64,000 bases of DNA from Achatina immaculata. Taxonomy: Eukaryota; Mollusca; Gastropoda; Stylommatophora; Achatinidae. Below are positions 60,801 through 63,230 of this stretch, piece after piece (within the stretch, counting starts at the first letter, position 1; every line of letters begins with the position of its first letter). The notes below the pieces were generated by a model. The model saw only the letters and a program-made list of their open reading frames with translations, ran no database searches and had not been told where the DNA came from. The DNA lies in contig CM019697.1 of the NCBI GenBank assembly GCA_009760885.1, positions 28,946,710 through 29,010,709 of the forward strand, read 5' to 3'. A program made the position numbers and the translations under genes.

Positions 60801-60846
60801 AGGTGAAACTAAAAGAGCAAAGAAAGTAGCCATTCCAGCATCATGA
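21763..60846 (+). CDS. CHMP6: CHMP6 / Vps20, charged multivesicular body protein 6 (eight exons, complete)
   Basis: Spliced gene encoding a 206-residue ESCRT-III subunit; the human protein is about 201 residues. CHMP6 links ESCRT-II to ESCRT-III filament assembly on endosomal membranes during multivesicular body sorting. Exons found by homology: 21763-21828, 32780-32889, 36047-36134, 36497-36583, 40014-40079, 56871-56951, 57439-57502 and 60788-60846. The exon lengths sum to 621 nt and all phases agree. The N-terminus MGNLFG has the Gly2 expected for N-myristoylation. A basic, coiled helical core follows ([41 protein letters not shown]), then an acidic C-terminal segment and an LPDVP motif matching the MIM2 that binds Vps4-type MIT domains. 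It ends in VAIPAS, close to the human VAAS ending. Introns 1 and 5 (11.0 and 16.8 kb) are enlarged by transposons. No frame damage is seen. The neighbour upstream is divergent MFSD11. Confidence 0.95.
22060..22549. other. CHMP6 intron 1 start, nothing recognised
   Basis: 21829-22549 is non-coding intron with no repeat family that I can identify. A short TA run lies at 22554-22566. Confidence 0.5.
22550..23617 (+). mobile_element. L-B LINE, EN end to RT start
   Basis: The open segment 22551-23078 carries the EN C-terminus ([40 protein letters not shown]) and linker. 23313-23621 carries the RT finger ([30 protein letters not shown]). Two stops or frameshifts separate them. It is cut off at about 23615 by the Tigger relic and aligns with 51187-51995. 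Confidence 0.85.
23618..24180 (-). mobile_element. pogo/Tigger-type DNA transposon, N-terminal transposase relic
   Basis: Minus strand from about 24022: [20 protein letters not shown]. Then, from 23957, [20 protein letters not shown] and [20 protein letters not shown] form the psq-type helix-turn-helix of CENP-B/Tigger transposases. WINEK is next. After a frameshift near 23725 the CENP-B-type second domain continues as [20 protein letters not shown] and [13 protein letters not shown] to about 23620. The DDE catalytic domain is missing, so the copy cannot encode an active transposase. Confidence 0.85.
24195..24365 (-). mobile_element. Penelope-like element terminal sequence (solo)
   Basis: Read on the minus strand this is a diverged copy of the terminal region also found at 28258-28450 (minus) and 31680-31889 (plus): TATCCTTGAAAAAAAGGTTT, then TGTATGTTTTCAT, and TTGTGTAAAACT toward its end. 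No coding sequence. Confidence 0.6.
24440..26643 (+). mobile_element. L-C LINE, longest copy, with AG tail
   Basis: Plus strand: linker block 24524-24766 ([40 protein letters not shown]), then the RT frame 24807-26147, the C-terminal frame 26200-26565 ([29 protein letters not shown]), and the (AG)n tail at 26624-26642. EN is mostly absent. The element lies in CHMP6 intron 1. Confidence 0.88.
24807..26147 (+). CDS. L-C reverse transcriptase frame (446 codons)
   Basis: LINE RT open frame without internal stops. The finger motif [14 protein letters not shown] is near residue 115. [20 protein letters not shown] and [11 protein letters not shown] precede motif A FIDFEKAF near residue 245, though the following residue is H where D is usual in [17 protein letters not shown] (motif B) and the catalytic FADD at about residue 347 are intact. 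The frame ends with a stop near 26147 in the thumb; the C-terminus continues in another frame. Recently active by its good frame, but now broken. Confidence 0.85.
   Translation: MNESCRQDKHQYYDNLAEAAEKAAYTNDMKTIYKITKQMTGNFNTRCESAVMTQNGQLVSGEREKNERWREHFNTLLNRTQAAQTIDIPEAKTELNINTGPITISEVKEAIKKLKSDRVPGEDEVTAEMLKAEETETLKQLCRILQQIWDLEKAPEEWKTGLIVKLPKKGDLRDRRNWRGITLLPLTSKVFCRIIINRILPTLEEILQKEQAGFRKGRSCIDHIFVFRQILEQANEWHSTTYALFIDFEKAFHSVHRDAQWKILRWHGLPHKIVNVIKALYEGFQCKVICGEHTSSSFRVQTGVKQGCVLSPTLFILAVDWLMKEATSSKRRGLQWTLDTVLEDLDFADDICLLSSSHKDMQDKINKLTQNANNIGLKISVGKTKLMKQNVNNRNVLRVDSKLVEEVNEFVYLGSRVVENEDSIEDINSRLTRANQAFAVLQAVWK
26950..27562 (+). mobile_element. L-D LINE 3' part inserted in L-A, 10-bp TSD
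   Basis: TSD CTGCAGCAAA at 26940-26949 and 27563-27572. It encodes [20 protein letters not shown] through [20 protein letters not shown] to NTSRHGT with TGATGATGAT tail (27548-27560). Frames 26899-27459 and 27350-27550 are separated by a frameshift. Confidence 0.9.
28480..29245 (+). pseudogene. Penelope-like GIY-YIG endonuclease region (broken)
   Basis: 28483-28812 encodes a spacer ending [15 protein letters not shown]. The sequence then reads [12 protein letters not shown] (a Cys-rich motif), [20 protein letters not shown] and [14 protein letters not shown]. This is the GIY-YIG nuclease core: IYA and KYIGETG strands, plus the following Arg helix. [11 protein letters not shown] and a PLE-like C-terminus follow. 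In-frame stops near 28813, 28960 and 29170 make it a pseudogene. It acts, in intact relatives, as the endonuclease for target-primed insertion. Confidence 0.85.
29169..30530 (+). CDS. L-H reverse transcriptase frame (453 codons, first ~25 from host element)
   Basis: Continuous frame. Residues from about 27 on are [25 protein letters not shown], motif [10 protein letters not shown] near residue 86, motif [21 protein letters not shown], catalytic FADD near residue 175, [14 protein letters not shown] and the [10 protein letters not shown] / [11 protein letters not shown]-terminal block. This pattern fits CR1/Jockey-group LINEs. The last residues ([10 protein letters not shown]) come from the L-A insert, so the true C-terminus is cut. 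The frame is otherwise intact, which suggests a fairly young copy. Confidence 0.85.
   Translation: MISESPRTMPYFLGWLSPPISILSSLSKPLEKHIQKLTLLHMQENSLLIDSQSGFRPNYSCHTALTKMTESWLSNINDDKLCGAVFVDFKKAFDMIDHEILAKKLEGYRLHPDLTKCITSFLSGRKQVVCFRNKISGSSVVDTGIPQGSILGPLLFAIYINDLPLHLKHSSCDLFADDCTVYNSEYDINNLQTTLQNDINSLIKWSNKNGMLINTNKTKSMLITTRQKLQNATKTSLQLCAGTKAIENVHEHKTLGLIIDQHLTWNSHVHNLTNLIAQKVYQLAKIKHFIDKNTRKIYYISHIQTHLDYCSTIWDGCSVSNTKRLHSLHKRALNLICDKHPVQTVDQHKQLKILPLKNRIIFNKVKFVHRILSHNAPPYLWSLFTYNTKHSQRLKNCLLPKPRIDMYKKSLAYSAVQLWNTLPYNLKSIGNTSSFNSNLFHYFLSYLISFPCR
29247..31185 (+). mobile_element. L-H CR1-like LINE, 5'-truncated, ATTC tail
   Basis: RT from finger to C-terminus, then about 630 bp of 3' UTR and AATAAAGATTATTCATTCAT tail (31148-31180). 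It is nested in the Penelope-like element and itself carries a short L-A insert (30497-30725). The 3' UTR is repeated in reverse at 34804-35272. Confidence 0.88.
30497..30725 (-). mobile_element. Short L-A 3' end inserted in L-H, perfect 11-bp TSD
   Basis: TSD TTTCATTATTT at 30486-30496 and 30726-30736. Minus-strand L-A terminus: GTGACGTCTAACGGCACGGG and AAGGATATAAGATAAGATAA at the tail. It is the youngest layer of the nest. Confidence 0.92.
32780..32889 (+). CDS. CHMP6: CHMP6 exon 2
   Basis: Acceptor TTTCCAG, donor GTAAGT. It opens with [15 protein letters not shown] and ends in the LLKDGKK region, the conserved first helix of CHMP6. It is 110 nt long and leaves two bases of a Glu codon for exon 3. 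Confidence 0.95.
32890..33470. other. CHMP6 intron 2, plain sequence
   Basis: Contains A-rich (32996-33006) and T-rich (33358-33375) tracts. No gene or recognised repeat. Confidence 0.45.
33471..34365 (+). mobile_element. L-A LINE RT fragment
   Basis: Plus strand: [15 protein letters not shown] and [20 protein letters not shown] (33578-33907), then [20 protein letters not shown] and [20 protein letters not shown] (33954-34286), then [10 protein letters not shown] near 34295. Motif A is changed (KRFD for KAFD). Two frameshifts. No 3' tail. Confidence 0.85.
34369..34412 (-). mobile_element. L-B LINE 3' terminus (45 bp)
   Basis: ATTCATTTGCATGTCCCTTG CGGAACTTTG on the plus strand is the reversed L-B terminus seen at 42625-42660 and 57890-57920. 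Too short for more. Confidence 0.5.
34690..35500 (+). mobile_element. L-B LINE thumb/C-terminal region, split by an L-H 3' end
   Basis: 34690-34803 matches L-B 52672-52763 ([31 protein letters not shown]). 35273-35500 continues at ACATCTATCGCTCTTCAGAAAGTAAAAC and through the [20 protein letters not shown] block. L-H sequence interrupts at the point GAGGGAA/ATTAAAAGG. Broken frames. Confidence 0.82.
34804..35272 (-). mobile_element. L-H LINE 3' UTR, inserted in L-B
   Basis: Reverse complement of 30727-31180: starts with GAATGAATGAATAATCTTTA (the reversed ATTC tail) and runs to ATTATTTACTTG-like sequence. The flanks GAGGGAA and GAGTTAA may be an imperfect 7-bp TSD. Confidence 0.88.
35501..36046. 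other. CHMP6 intron 2 end, and introns 3 and 4 (to 36973), plain sequence
   Basis: Apart from exons 3 and 4, positions 35501-36973 show only AT-rich intron sequence with no recognised repeat. Confidence 0.45.
36047..36134 (+). CDS. CHMP6: CHMP6 exon 3
   Basis: Acceptor CTTCACCAG, donor GTAACT. It encodes the [18 protein letters not shown] segment, matching the second core helix of human CHMP6 (AKLLL..KK). It is 88 nt long and completes the Glu codon split from exon 2. Confidence 0.94.
36497..36583 (+). CDS. CHMP6: CHMP6 exon 4
   Basis: Acceptor AATCAG, donor GTAATG. It encodes [20 protein letters not shown] and then NASLKKMHE, which matches the EF.Q.E..V..GLQ.GN..L.KMH pattern of CHMP6. It is 87 nt long, phase 0 at both ends. 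Confidence 0.95.
36974..37237 (+). mobile_element. tRNA-derived SINE, intact, 12-bp TSD
   Basis: TSD TATTTAGGGAAA at 36962-36973 and 37238-37249. The head has an A-box-like TGAGTGGCGAAGTGGTTAGT and a B box GGTTCGAATCC (37030-37040), as in tRNA-type Pol III promoters with a Ser/Leu-like pattern. The body contains AATATGGGCACTAACACCAT, and a T-rich 3' end follows TTACCTTTACC. Confidence 0.9.
37560..37820 (+). mobile_element. tRNA-derived SINE, old diverged copy
   Basis: Aligns through its length with the SINE at 36974. B box reads GGTTCAGATCC, followed by AGCTAGAGGCACC, CTAGCTACAGAAATAGGCAC and AATATGGGCACTAACATGAT. The A box is heavily mutated. No clear TSD. Confidence 0.8.
37821..40013. other. 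CHMP6 intron 4, 2.2 kb without recognised features
   Basis: AT-rich. Short open frames here have no family signature. No repeat family of this window matches. Possibly unique intron or very old repeats. Confidence 0.5.
40014..40079 (+). CDS. CHMP6: CHMP6 exon 5
   Basis: Acceptor ATTCAG, donor GTAAGT. It encodes [20 protein letters not shown] then QR, matching MSIEEVERILDETQEAVEYQR of the human protein. It is 66 nt long, phase 0. Confidence 0.95.
40602..41304. mobile_element. piggyBac-type non-autonomous element with TTAA ends
   Basis: Bounded by TTAA at 40602-40605 and 41301-41304. Inverted ends: TTAACTCTTTCCGTGCGT at the left, ACGCACGGAAAAAGTTAA at the right (one mismatch over 18). TTAA target duplication and CCYTT-like tips are typical of piggyBac. 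The interior is about 700 bp, non-coding, with GGACACTTCCGGTGTC and CGATATATCG palindromes near the right end. A second copy lies at 19109-19792. Confidence 0.88.
41404..41890 (-). mobile_element. Internally deleted L-D-like element (3' end joined to 5' UTR)
   Basis: Minus strand. 41550-41850 resembles the L-D 5' UTR (49110-49450), with shared AAGCATAATTATTCT-like and CTCCATAT..GAGGAC..TCCACCATCC.CCACCT pieces. 41404-41545 resembles an RTE C-terminus ending in CATCATCATCAT (reverse of the TGATGA tail). EN and RT are absent. Confidence 0.6.
42080..42400 (-). mobile_element. L-H LINE 3' UTR fragment
   Basis: Plus strand reads GAACAAACATACTTTATTTT then AGGGTTAAGAATTGGGCATG and CATTTTGTCCCTCATCA, the reversed L-H 3' end with substitutions. 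The right part fades into CA/TA-rich sequence. Confidence 0.7.
42400..42610. repeat. CA/TA-rich low-complexity stretch
   Basis: Dense TATATA, ACACAC and CATACA runs, e.g. ATATGTGTGTGTGCGCACAA near 42398 and ACATATACATATATACAG near 42556. Confidence 0.7.
42618..42814 (-). mobile_element. L-B LINE 3' end
   Basis: Plus strand begins CATTCATTCATTCATTTGCA and continues through TCCCTTGCAGAACTTTGCCT and the reversed RKRGRPRR segment to CTTCTCTAGATCATC. Reverse of L-B 53090-53310. Confidence 0.85.
42815..45136 (-). mobile_element. L-A LINE (RT finger to EN), split by a 488-bp insert
   Basis: Minus strand from the right: EN start near 45060 ([12 protein letters not shown]), [20 protein letters not shown] and [13 protein letters not shown] (44592-44777), [15 protein letters not shown] (44337-44585). 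Left of the insert (43873-44360) the linker [20 protein letters not shown] and the RT start [20 protein letters not shown] (42811-43068) follow. RT beyond the [12 protein letters not shown] block is missing. Many stops. Confidence 0.8.
43873..44360 (+). mobile_element. L-H-type 3' segment inserted in L-A, 7-bp TSD
   Basis: CTGGTTG occurs at 43866-43872 and 44361-44367. 44240-44345 matches the L-H 3' end (GATGAAGGGCAGAATGTTAG, AAAATAAAGTATGTTCATTA) with a GTTCGTTCGTTTGTTCGTTC tail. The left 230 bp is not recognised. It includes a reversed-looking GAATGAACGAACATGC at 44114. Confidence 0.6.
45612..46167 (-). mobile_element. L-B LINE 3' end inserted in L-A, 7-bp TSD
   Basis: TSD ATAACCT at 45605-45611 and 46168-46174. 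Plus strand begins TCATTCATTCATTTGCATAT, the reversed L-B tail, and runs back through the [10 protein letters not shown] and ACETWTLN regions to the KRRTSIAL block at about 46150. Confidence 0.88.
46188..49471 (-). mobile_element. L-D LINE, nearly full length (3.28 kb), 11-bp TSD
   Basis: TSD AAGAAGAAAAT at 46177-46187 and 49472-49482, partly overlapping L-A sequence. Minus-strand order: 5' UTR (49130-49471), EN start [20 protein letters not shown] (48797-49120), [13 protein letters not shown] and [11 protein letters not shown] (48047-48676), linker (47754-48107), RT finger [19 protein letters not shown] (47312-47776), motif [16 protein letters not shown] and catalytic YADD (46703-47239), then C-terminus [13 protein letters not shown] to NASRHST (46199-46603). 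Tail (TCATCA)n on the plus strand. Five or more frame breaks. Confidence 0.92.
50516..50695. other. Intron 5 spacer, nothing recognised
   Basis: AT-rich. Starts with ATGCATCAGGGATA (50521-50534), the reverse complement of 45137-45150. Confidence 0.4.
51187..53305 (+). mobile_element. L-B LINE, 5'-truncated, long open frame, GAAT tail
   Basis: Starts within the end of EN ([18 protein letters not shown]) and runs to the end of the RT protein, then a short GAATGAATGAATGAAT tail at 53291-53306. Best preserved copy of the family, used to align the fragments at 20338, 21238, 22550, 34690, 42618, 45612, 57885 and 58558. Confidence 0.92.
51240..53294 (+). CDS. L-B reverse transcriptase frame (684 codons, no internal stop)
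   Basis: The frame is open upstream to the truncation point, so the nominal start at 51240 (GTG) is arbitrary. Order: linker (to about residue 180), finger [70 protein letters not shown], motif [11 protein letters not shown] near residue 320, motif [16 protein letters not shown], catalytic YADD at about residue 428, thumb [32 protein letters not shown], and [10 protein letters not shown] near the C-terminus. All main RT motifs are present, so the RT part looks potentially functional, but EN is missing. Confidence 0.92.
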   Translation: MKNRFEILMAVQEEMTPDELATQAKDILVTTAKDMVPVKKTQRNSWITAGTLELIKQCREMKTQWRVTNNNKDKYKTLTKEVRRNIRKDKKQYIQDCCERIEEHQRCGRDSEIFKEMKTLTRNVTPKLNVICDEMGNTLTETEEILERWKEYCKRMYETTDCGSRNQQCELLLEEKEPEPTMEEVLWAIKSLKNGKSPGCDEITAEFIKAGGKECATICHALCKKIWHSGIWPKEWKRTVFIPLPKKGNLKLCTNYRTVALISHASKILLKIIMGRLRKKIEEEVNMVQAGFRQGRGSRDHIFNLRLIIEKCREFNVNLYLSFIDYSKAFDCVQHQKLWEIMEKMGFPTHLIQLTSLLYLDQQAAVRINGETTSWFDIKQGVRQGCILSPYLFNLYTENIMRNVREDVDKEYYAAITVGGYEIPEIRYADDTVLLSTTQEGMEKLIMSVRKNSEEQNLYLNAKKTKVMTTDKTNKATEICINEEKLEEVESFEYLGSLLTNNGDTMREIKRRTSIALQKVKQIKNLWRGADRTTKIRFLRACIFPIATYACETWTLNKTAEKHINAFECKCYRRVLQISWTQKRTNISILQELNIEEGWLVKRIKERKLKYFGHIKRHDNLEKTVLEGYIMGKRKRGRPKRRWLQDIVDDLEMDAAAAGHLAHNREAYRSAVWEAKFRKGHAKE
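54331..54834. other. CHMP6 intron 5, nothing recognised
   Basis: AT-rich sequence between the L-H remnant and the L-C insertion. No feature supported. Confidence 0.45.
54847..56553 (-). mobile_element. L-C LINE, 5'-truncated, 12-bp TSD
   Basis: TSD AATGTATTCTAT at 54835-54846 and 56554-56565. 1707 bp with a large RT frame (next entry) and the C-terminal frame 54833-55132 ([29 protein letters not shown]). The AG tail is reduced to GGTTCAGAGAGAT. Confidence 0.93.
55334..56554 (-). CDS. L-C reverse transcriptase frame (406 codons)
   Basis: Starts in the 5'-truncated linker ([20 protein letters not shown]) and runs through finger [44 protein letters not shown], intact motif [12 protein letters not shown], motif [15 protein letters not shown], the catalytic FADD, and [13 protein letters not shown], stopping in the thumb. 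The copy keeps FDS in motif A, unlike the copy at 24807 (FHS). One break separates it from the C-terminal frame. Confidence 0.88.
   Translation of the reverse strand: MTGNFNTRRESAVRTQNGQLVSGEREKIERWREHFNTLLNRTQAAQTIDIPEAKTELNINTGPITINEVKNAIKKLNSDRAPGEDEVTAEMLKAEETETPKQLCRILQQIWDLEKAPEEWKTGLIVKLPKKGDLRDCGNWRGITLLPLTSKVFCRIIINRIVPTLEEKLRKEQAGFRKGRSCIDHIFVLRQILEQANEWHSTTYALFIDFEKAFDSVNRDALWKILRWHGLPHKIVNVIKALYKGFQCKVICGEHTSSSFRVQTGVKQGCVLSPTLFILAVDWLMKEATSDKRRGLQWTLDTVLEDLDFADDICLLSSSHKDMQDKINKLTQNANNIGLKINVGKTKLMKQNVNNRNVLRVDNKLVEEVNEFVYLGSRVVENGDSIEDINSRLTRANQAFAMLQTI
56871..56951 (+). CDS. CHMP6: CHMP6 exon 6
   Basis: A long T-tract and CAG acceptor precede [20 protein letters not shown], followed by ELDEIMK. 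This matches the IDELLAG..T.EDEDAILEEL region. The donor is GTTGTT, which is weak compared with the other donors of this gene. It is 81 nt long, phase 0. Confidence 0.92.
56990..57278 (+). mobile_element. tRNA-derived SINE with a different tRNA head, 11-bp TSD
   Basis: TSD TAGTTTATATT at 56979-56989 and 57279-57289. The head has an A-box-like TGGATGAGTGGTTAGGTGCT and B box GGTTCAAGTCC. The 3' half (GTGATACTGGCCACATCACA, ATGTGCTGATGG, AATATGGGCCTAACACCATA) matches the SINE at 36974, although the head differs. It sits 38 bp downstream of CHMP6 exon 6. Confidence 0.85.
57439..57502 (+). CDS. CHMP6: CHMP6 exon 7 (MIM2-bearing)
   Basis: Acceptor TGTCTTAG, donor GTAAGA. It encodes [20 protein letters not shown] and G. 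LPDVP corresponds to the human LPEVP of the MIT-interacting motif 2. It is 64 nt long and leaves one base for the next exon. Confidence 0.9.
57503..57880. other. CHMP6 intron 7 start, plain sequence
   Basis: AT-rich, no recognised repeat before the L-B fragment. Confidence 0.4.
57885..58140 (-). mobile_element. L-B LINE 3' end
   Basis: Plus strand starts TTTCATTCATTCATTTGCAT and runs back through GCCTCTCGGTTGTGAGCAGG and the reversed [10 protein letters not shown] segment to TTTAATGTGTCCAAAATATT. Reverse of L-B 53045-53310. Confidence 0.88.
58558..59237 (+). mobile_element. L-B LINE thumb to 3' end
   Basis: Matches 52611-53305: AKKTK region near 58575, EEVESFEYL, then the frame 58768-59187 ([30 protein letters not shown]) and tail ATGAATGAATGAAT near 59226-59240. 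A deletion near the end removes part of [14 protein letters not shown]. Confidence 0.88.
59240..60787. other. CHMP6 intron 7, 1.5 kb without recognised features
   Basis: AT-rich intronic sequence. No transposon, RNA or coding signature that I can support. Confidence 0.5.
60788..60846 (+). CDS. CHMP6: CHMP6 exon 8 (terminal coding exon)
   Basis: Acceptor ATTTTAG after a T-rich tract. It encodes [19 protein letters not shown] and then TGA at 60844-60846. The frame fits exon 7 exactly. Confidence 0.9.
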
Positions 60847-61060
60847 ACCAAGGATTTGGTAACTGTTTGTAATAGTATATACTGTTTGCTGTGAAGACTG
60901 TTGTTAAAATATTGAATATGGTTTATGTGATCATTTAGTGTACGTGTGCTATGGTTTTTATTCAACAATGCTTTAGTATGTATGTGGATATCCAAGGATG
61001 TAGATAAATGGAAGTGCAAGAAAAGATAATAAAATCCTAATAAAAATGTAATAGAGATTT
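60847..61060 (+). promoter_or_regulatory. CHMP6: CHMP6 3' UTR with two AATAAA polyadenylation signals
   Basis: AT-rich sequence after the CHMP6 stop carries AATAAA at 61028-61033 and 61039-61044. These are plausible cleavage signals for a 3' UTR of about 200 nt. The exact cleavage site cannot be read from the sequence. Confidence 0.6.
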
Positions 61061-61383
61061 TTGCTTCTTATTTGTGAGATAGTTTTCATTATATGATGCA
61101 GTTTTTGTGTCATGTGTAACTGAGAGAGATTTAGGTTATATGAGTCAGTTTTTATATTTTAAGTGTTAAGCATGACTTCATTTTTTCATGAAGAATTACA
61201 AATGATTTTTTTGCTTGCTCCAATGTACAGTAATTAGTTTTTTACCAGCCATTTCTTTCTGATGTCAGGCTTTGTGCACTTGATGGTTTCTGCCACCAGA
61301 ATTATTCAGAATAAACACATGATACAGATTGAGACAAGTTCATATTTCATTTCTTCTTCTTCTTCTTCGTTCGCATTGTCTGT

Positions 61384-62943
61384 CTATATCTGGAGTCCTG
61401 TCTCTTGGATAAATTTCACTGTTTTTTGTAACTCATGTATGGAACCGTAGAGCTTATCTTCTTTAGTGGTTTCACTGGGCCAGTAATTATTCCTCAGTGT
61501 TTCATAGTTGATGCAGTTCTGGAGGATATGTTCCACAGTTTGGGGCACCTGGGCACATGTACATAGATTAGTAGTACCAACCTTAAACTTTGTATACATA
61601 TGACTTCGGAGTCGGCTGTGTCCTGTTCGGAGACGAAAGATGGTGACTTGTTCCTTTCTGTTTAGCATGTGATAGTCATCATGTGGTGGTGTTTGTGGCT
61701 TCCTGTAGGTTTTTATCATGCTTTTCTTCTGATTGTAGGTGATTGATATGTCAGGTTGCTCCATTTCAGTGCCTTCTTTGGCCAGATGGTCAGCTTTCTC
61801 ATTGCCTGGTATCCCACAGTGGGAGGGAATCCACTGCAAGGTGACTCTGTGTTGTAAGCCAATTTTTGATAAGGCATCTTTAAGGTCTGGTAGTTTGTTG
61901 CACTGAAGAGCCTCCAGTACTGATCTTGCATCTGTGAGAATTACCACGGGACATGTAACAATTCTGGAGTCTGATAGTTTTTCAACTGCAGCAATAATTG
62001 CCCTAACTTCTGCATCAAAGTTGTTGCAATATTTTCCAGTGGGTATGGAAATCTTGTCAATGGTGTTGTTTGGATATTCAATATATGCTCCTGCCCCTCC
62101 ATTCTTTATGGCATTATGTGCAGATCCATCTGTATACACACATATCCAGGTGTCACATGGATATTTGTCATCTAGAACACTAAGGGTGGCTGTTGATCTT
62201 ACAAGACTGCTTTGCATCTCACCATTCTGCACACCTTTCACTTCAGTCTGAATAGTTATTTGTGCATAATCTGTTTCTTTCCATGGTGTATGCTCTGGTA
62301 CAGATGATAATGGAGTGACTACAGTTGGAAGGTCAGGTATCAGCTTACGCATACGCTTGGCCTGATGAATGAAGCTGCTTCTTTTAAGCCGACTTAGTGC
62401 CAAGTTTTTGAATCTCTCTTTCAGGGGATGGCTTACAGAGCTAAGGAATTTTTCTCCCATGGTCATGACCTTTGTGTCTCTACGTTCCTTTAGCGCTTGA
62501 ACACCAACTATTTTCTGCATTTCTACTATTGGTGTGGACCTCATGGCACCTGTGATAATCCGTAGTGACAGATTTTGAACCTTGTCTAGATTATGCAGCG
62601 TAGTGTTTGATGCTGTGCACCAAGATGTTGAGCCATATTCTAAATGTGGTAGAATACTTTGCTGATATACATTCTTGAGGATTCTTTCACTAGCTCCCCA
62701 TGTGGTTCCACTTAATTTTCTTAATATGGCTAGTTTTCTTCTGGCTTTTGCTTCTGCACTGTTGATGTGTTGCTTCCAAGTCAGTTTTGAGTCAAGAGTC
62801 ACTCCTAAGTAAGTGGATTGGTTGTCCATCCTTAAGGGTATTTCATTTACAAAGATCTTACCTGTTTTCTGTTTAGATGAGAGGGTGAACAGGGTGGTAC
62901 TTGATTCTCTGTATTTATACTTACACACCATTTGTTTGTCCAT
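61384..62943 (-). CDS. L-E thumb plus RNase H domain frame (519 codons)
   Basis: Residues 30-200 are the RT thumb and connection (YLGVTLDSKLTWKQHI, LEYGSTSW, NLDKVQNLSLRIITGAMR). Residues about 267-395 form an RNase H domain: YTDGSAHN with D272, E312 in FDAEVRAI, D338 in ILTDARS, WIPSHCGIPGNEKAD with H375 and D385. All catalytic positions are present. A Cys/His cluster (CTCAQVPQTVEHILQNC) follows near residues 458-474. It removes RNA from cDNA hybrids in intact I-clade LINEs. Here it is one frame of a broken element. Confidence 0.9.
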   Translation of the reverse strand: MDKQMVCKYKYRESSTTLFTLSSKQKTGKIFVNEIPLRMDNQSTYLGVTLDSKLTWKQHINSAEAKARRKLAILRKLSGTTWGASERILKNVYQQSILPHLEYGSTSWCTASNTTLHNLDKVQNLSLRIITGAMRSTPIVEMQKIVGVQALKERRDTKVMTMGEKFLSSVSHPLKERFKNLALSRLKRSSFIHQAKRMRKLIPDLPTVVTPLSSVPEHTPWKETDYAQITIQTEVKGVQNGEMQSSLVRSTATLSVLDDKYPCDTWICVYTDGSAHNAIKNGGAGAYIEYPNNTIDKISIPTGKYCNNFDAEVRAIIAAVEKLSDSRIVTCPVVILTDARSVLEALQCNKLPDLKDALSKIGLQHRVTLQWIPSHCGIPGNEKADHLAKEGTEMEQPDISITYNQKKSMIKTYRKPQTPPHDDYHMLNRKEQVTIFRLRTGHSRLRSHMYTKFKVGTTNLCTCAQVPQTVEHILQNCINYETLRNNYWPSETTKEDKLYGSIHELQKTVKFIQETGLQI

Positions 62944-63230
62944 GATGTTAAGATGTCTGCTGCTCTTTGGAGTCTCTGTGTAGCAACTGTTGCATATTCA
63001 TCTGTACACCACATGACCAGATCATCTGCATACAGTGCTGCTTTGATTCCATAGGGAAGTTCCTTGACCAGGTCATTAATGAATACAAGGAACAGTGTAG
63101 GCGAAAGGACTCCTCCTTGTGGTACACCGTGTCGCAGAAGTACTTTCTGGCTGTTGTGTCCATCCATTACTACTCTAGCTCTTCTATTGTGTAAATAGGA
63201 CTTTATCCAGTTGTACAGTCTTCCATTCAC
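62847..63230 (-). pseudogene. L-E reverse transcriptase palm fragment
   Basis: Frame of 127 codons with NGRLYNWIKSYLHNRRARVV, motif B HGVPQGGVLSPTLFLVFIND and the catalytic YADD at residues 67-70. Frameshifted at the end near 62890, where the thumb continues in the 61384-62943 frame. Confidence 0.85.

Noticed and set aside
61384..62943. RNase H domain as evidence for an integrated retrovirus or LTR element
   Set aside because: It follows a LINE-type RT and thumb with a GAA tail. No integrase, protease, gag or LTR is present.
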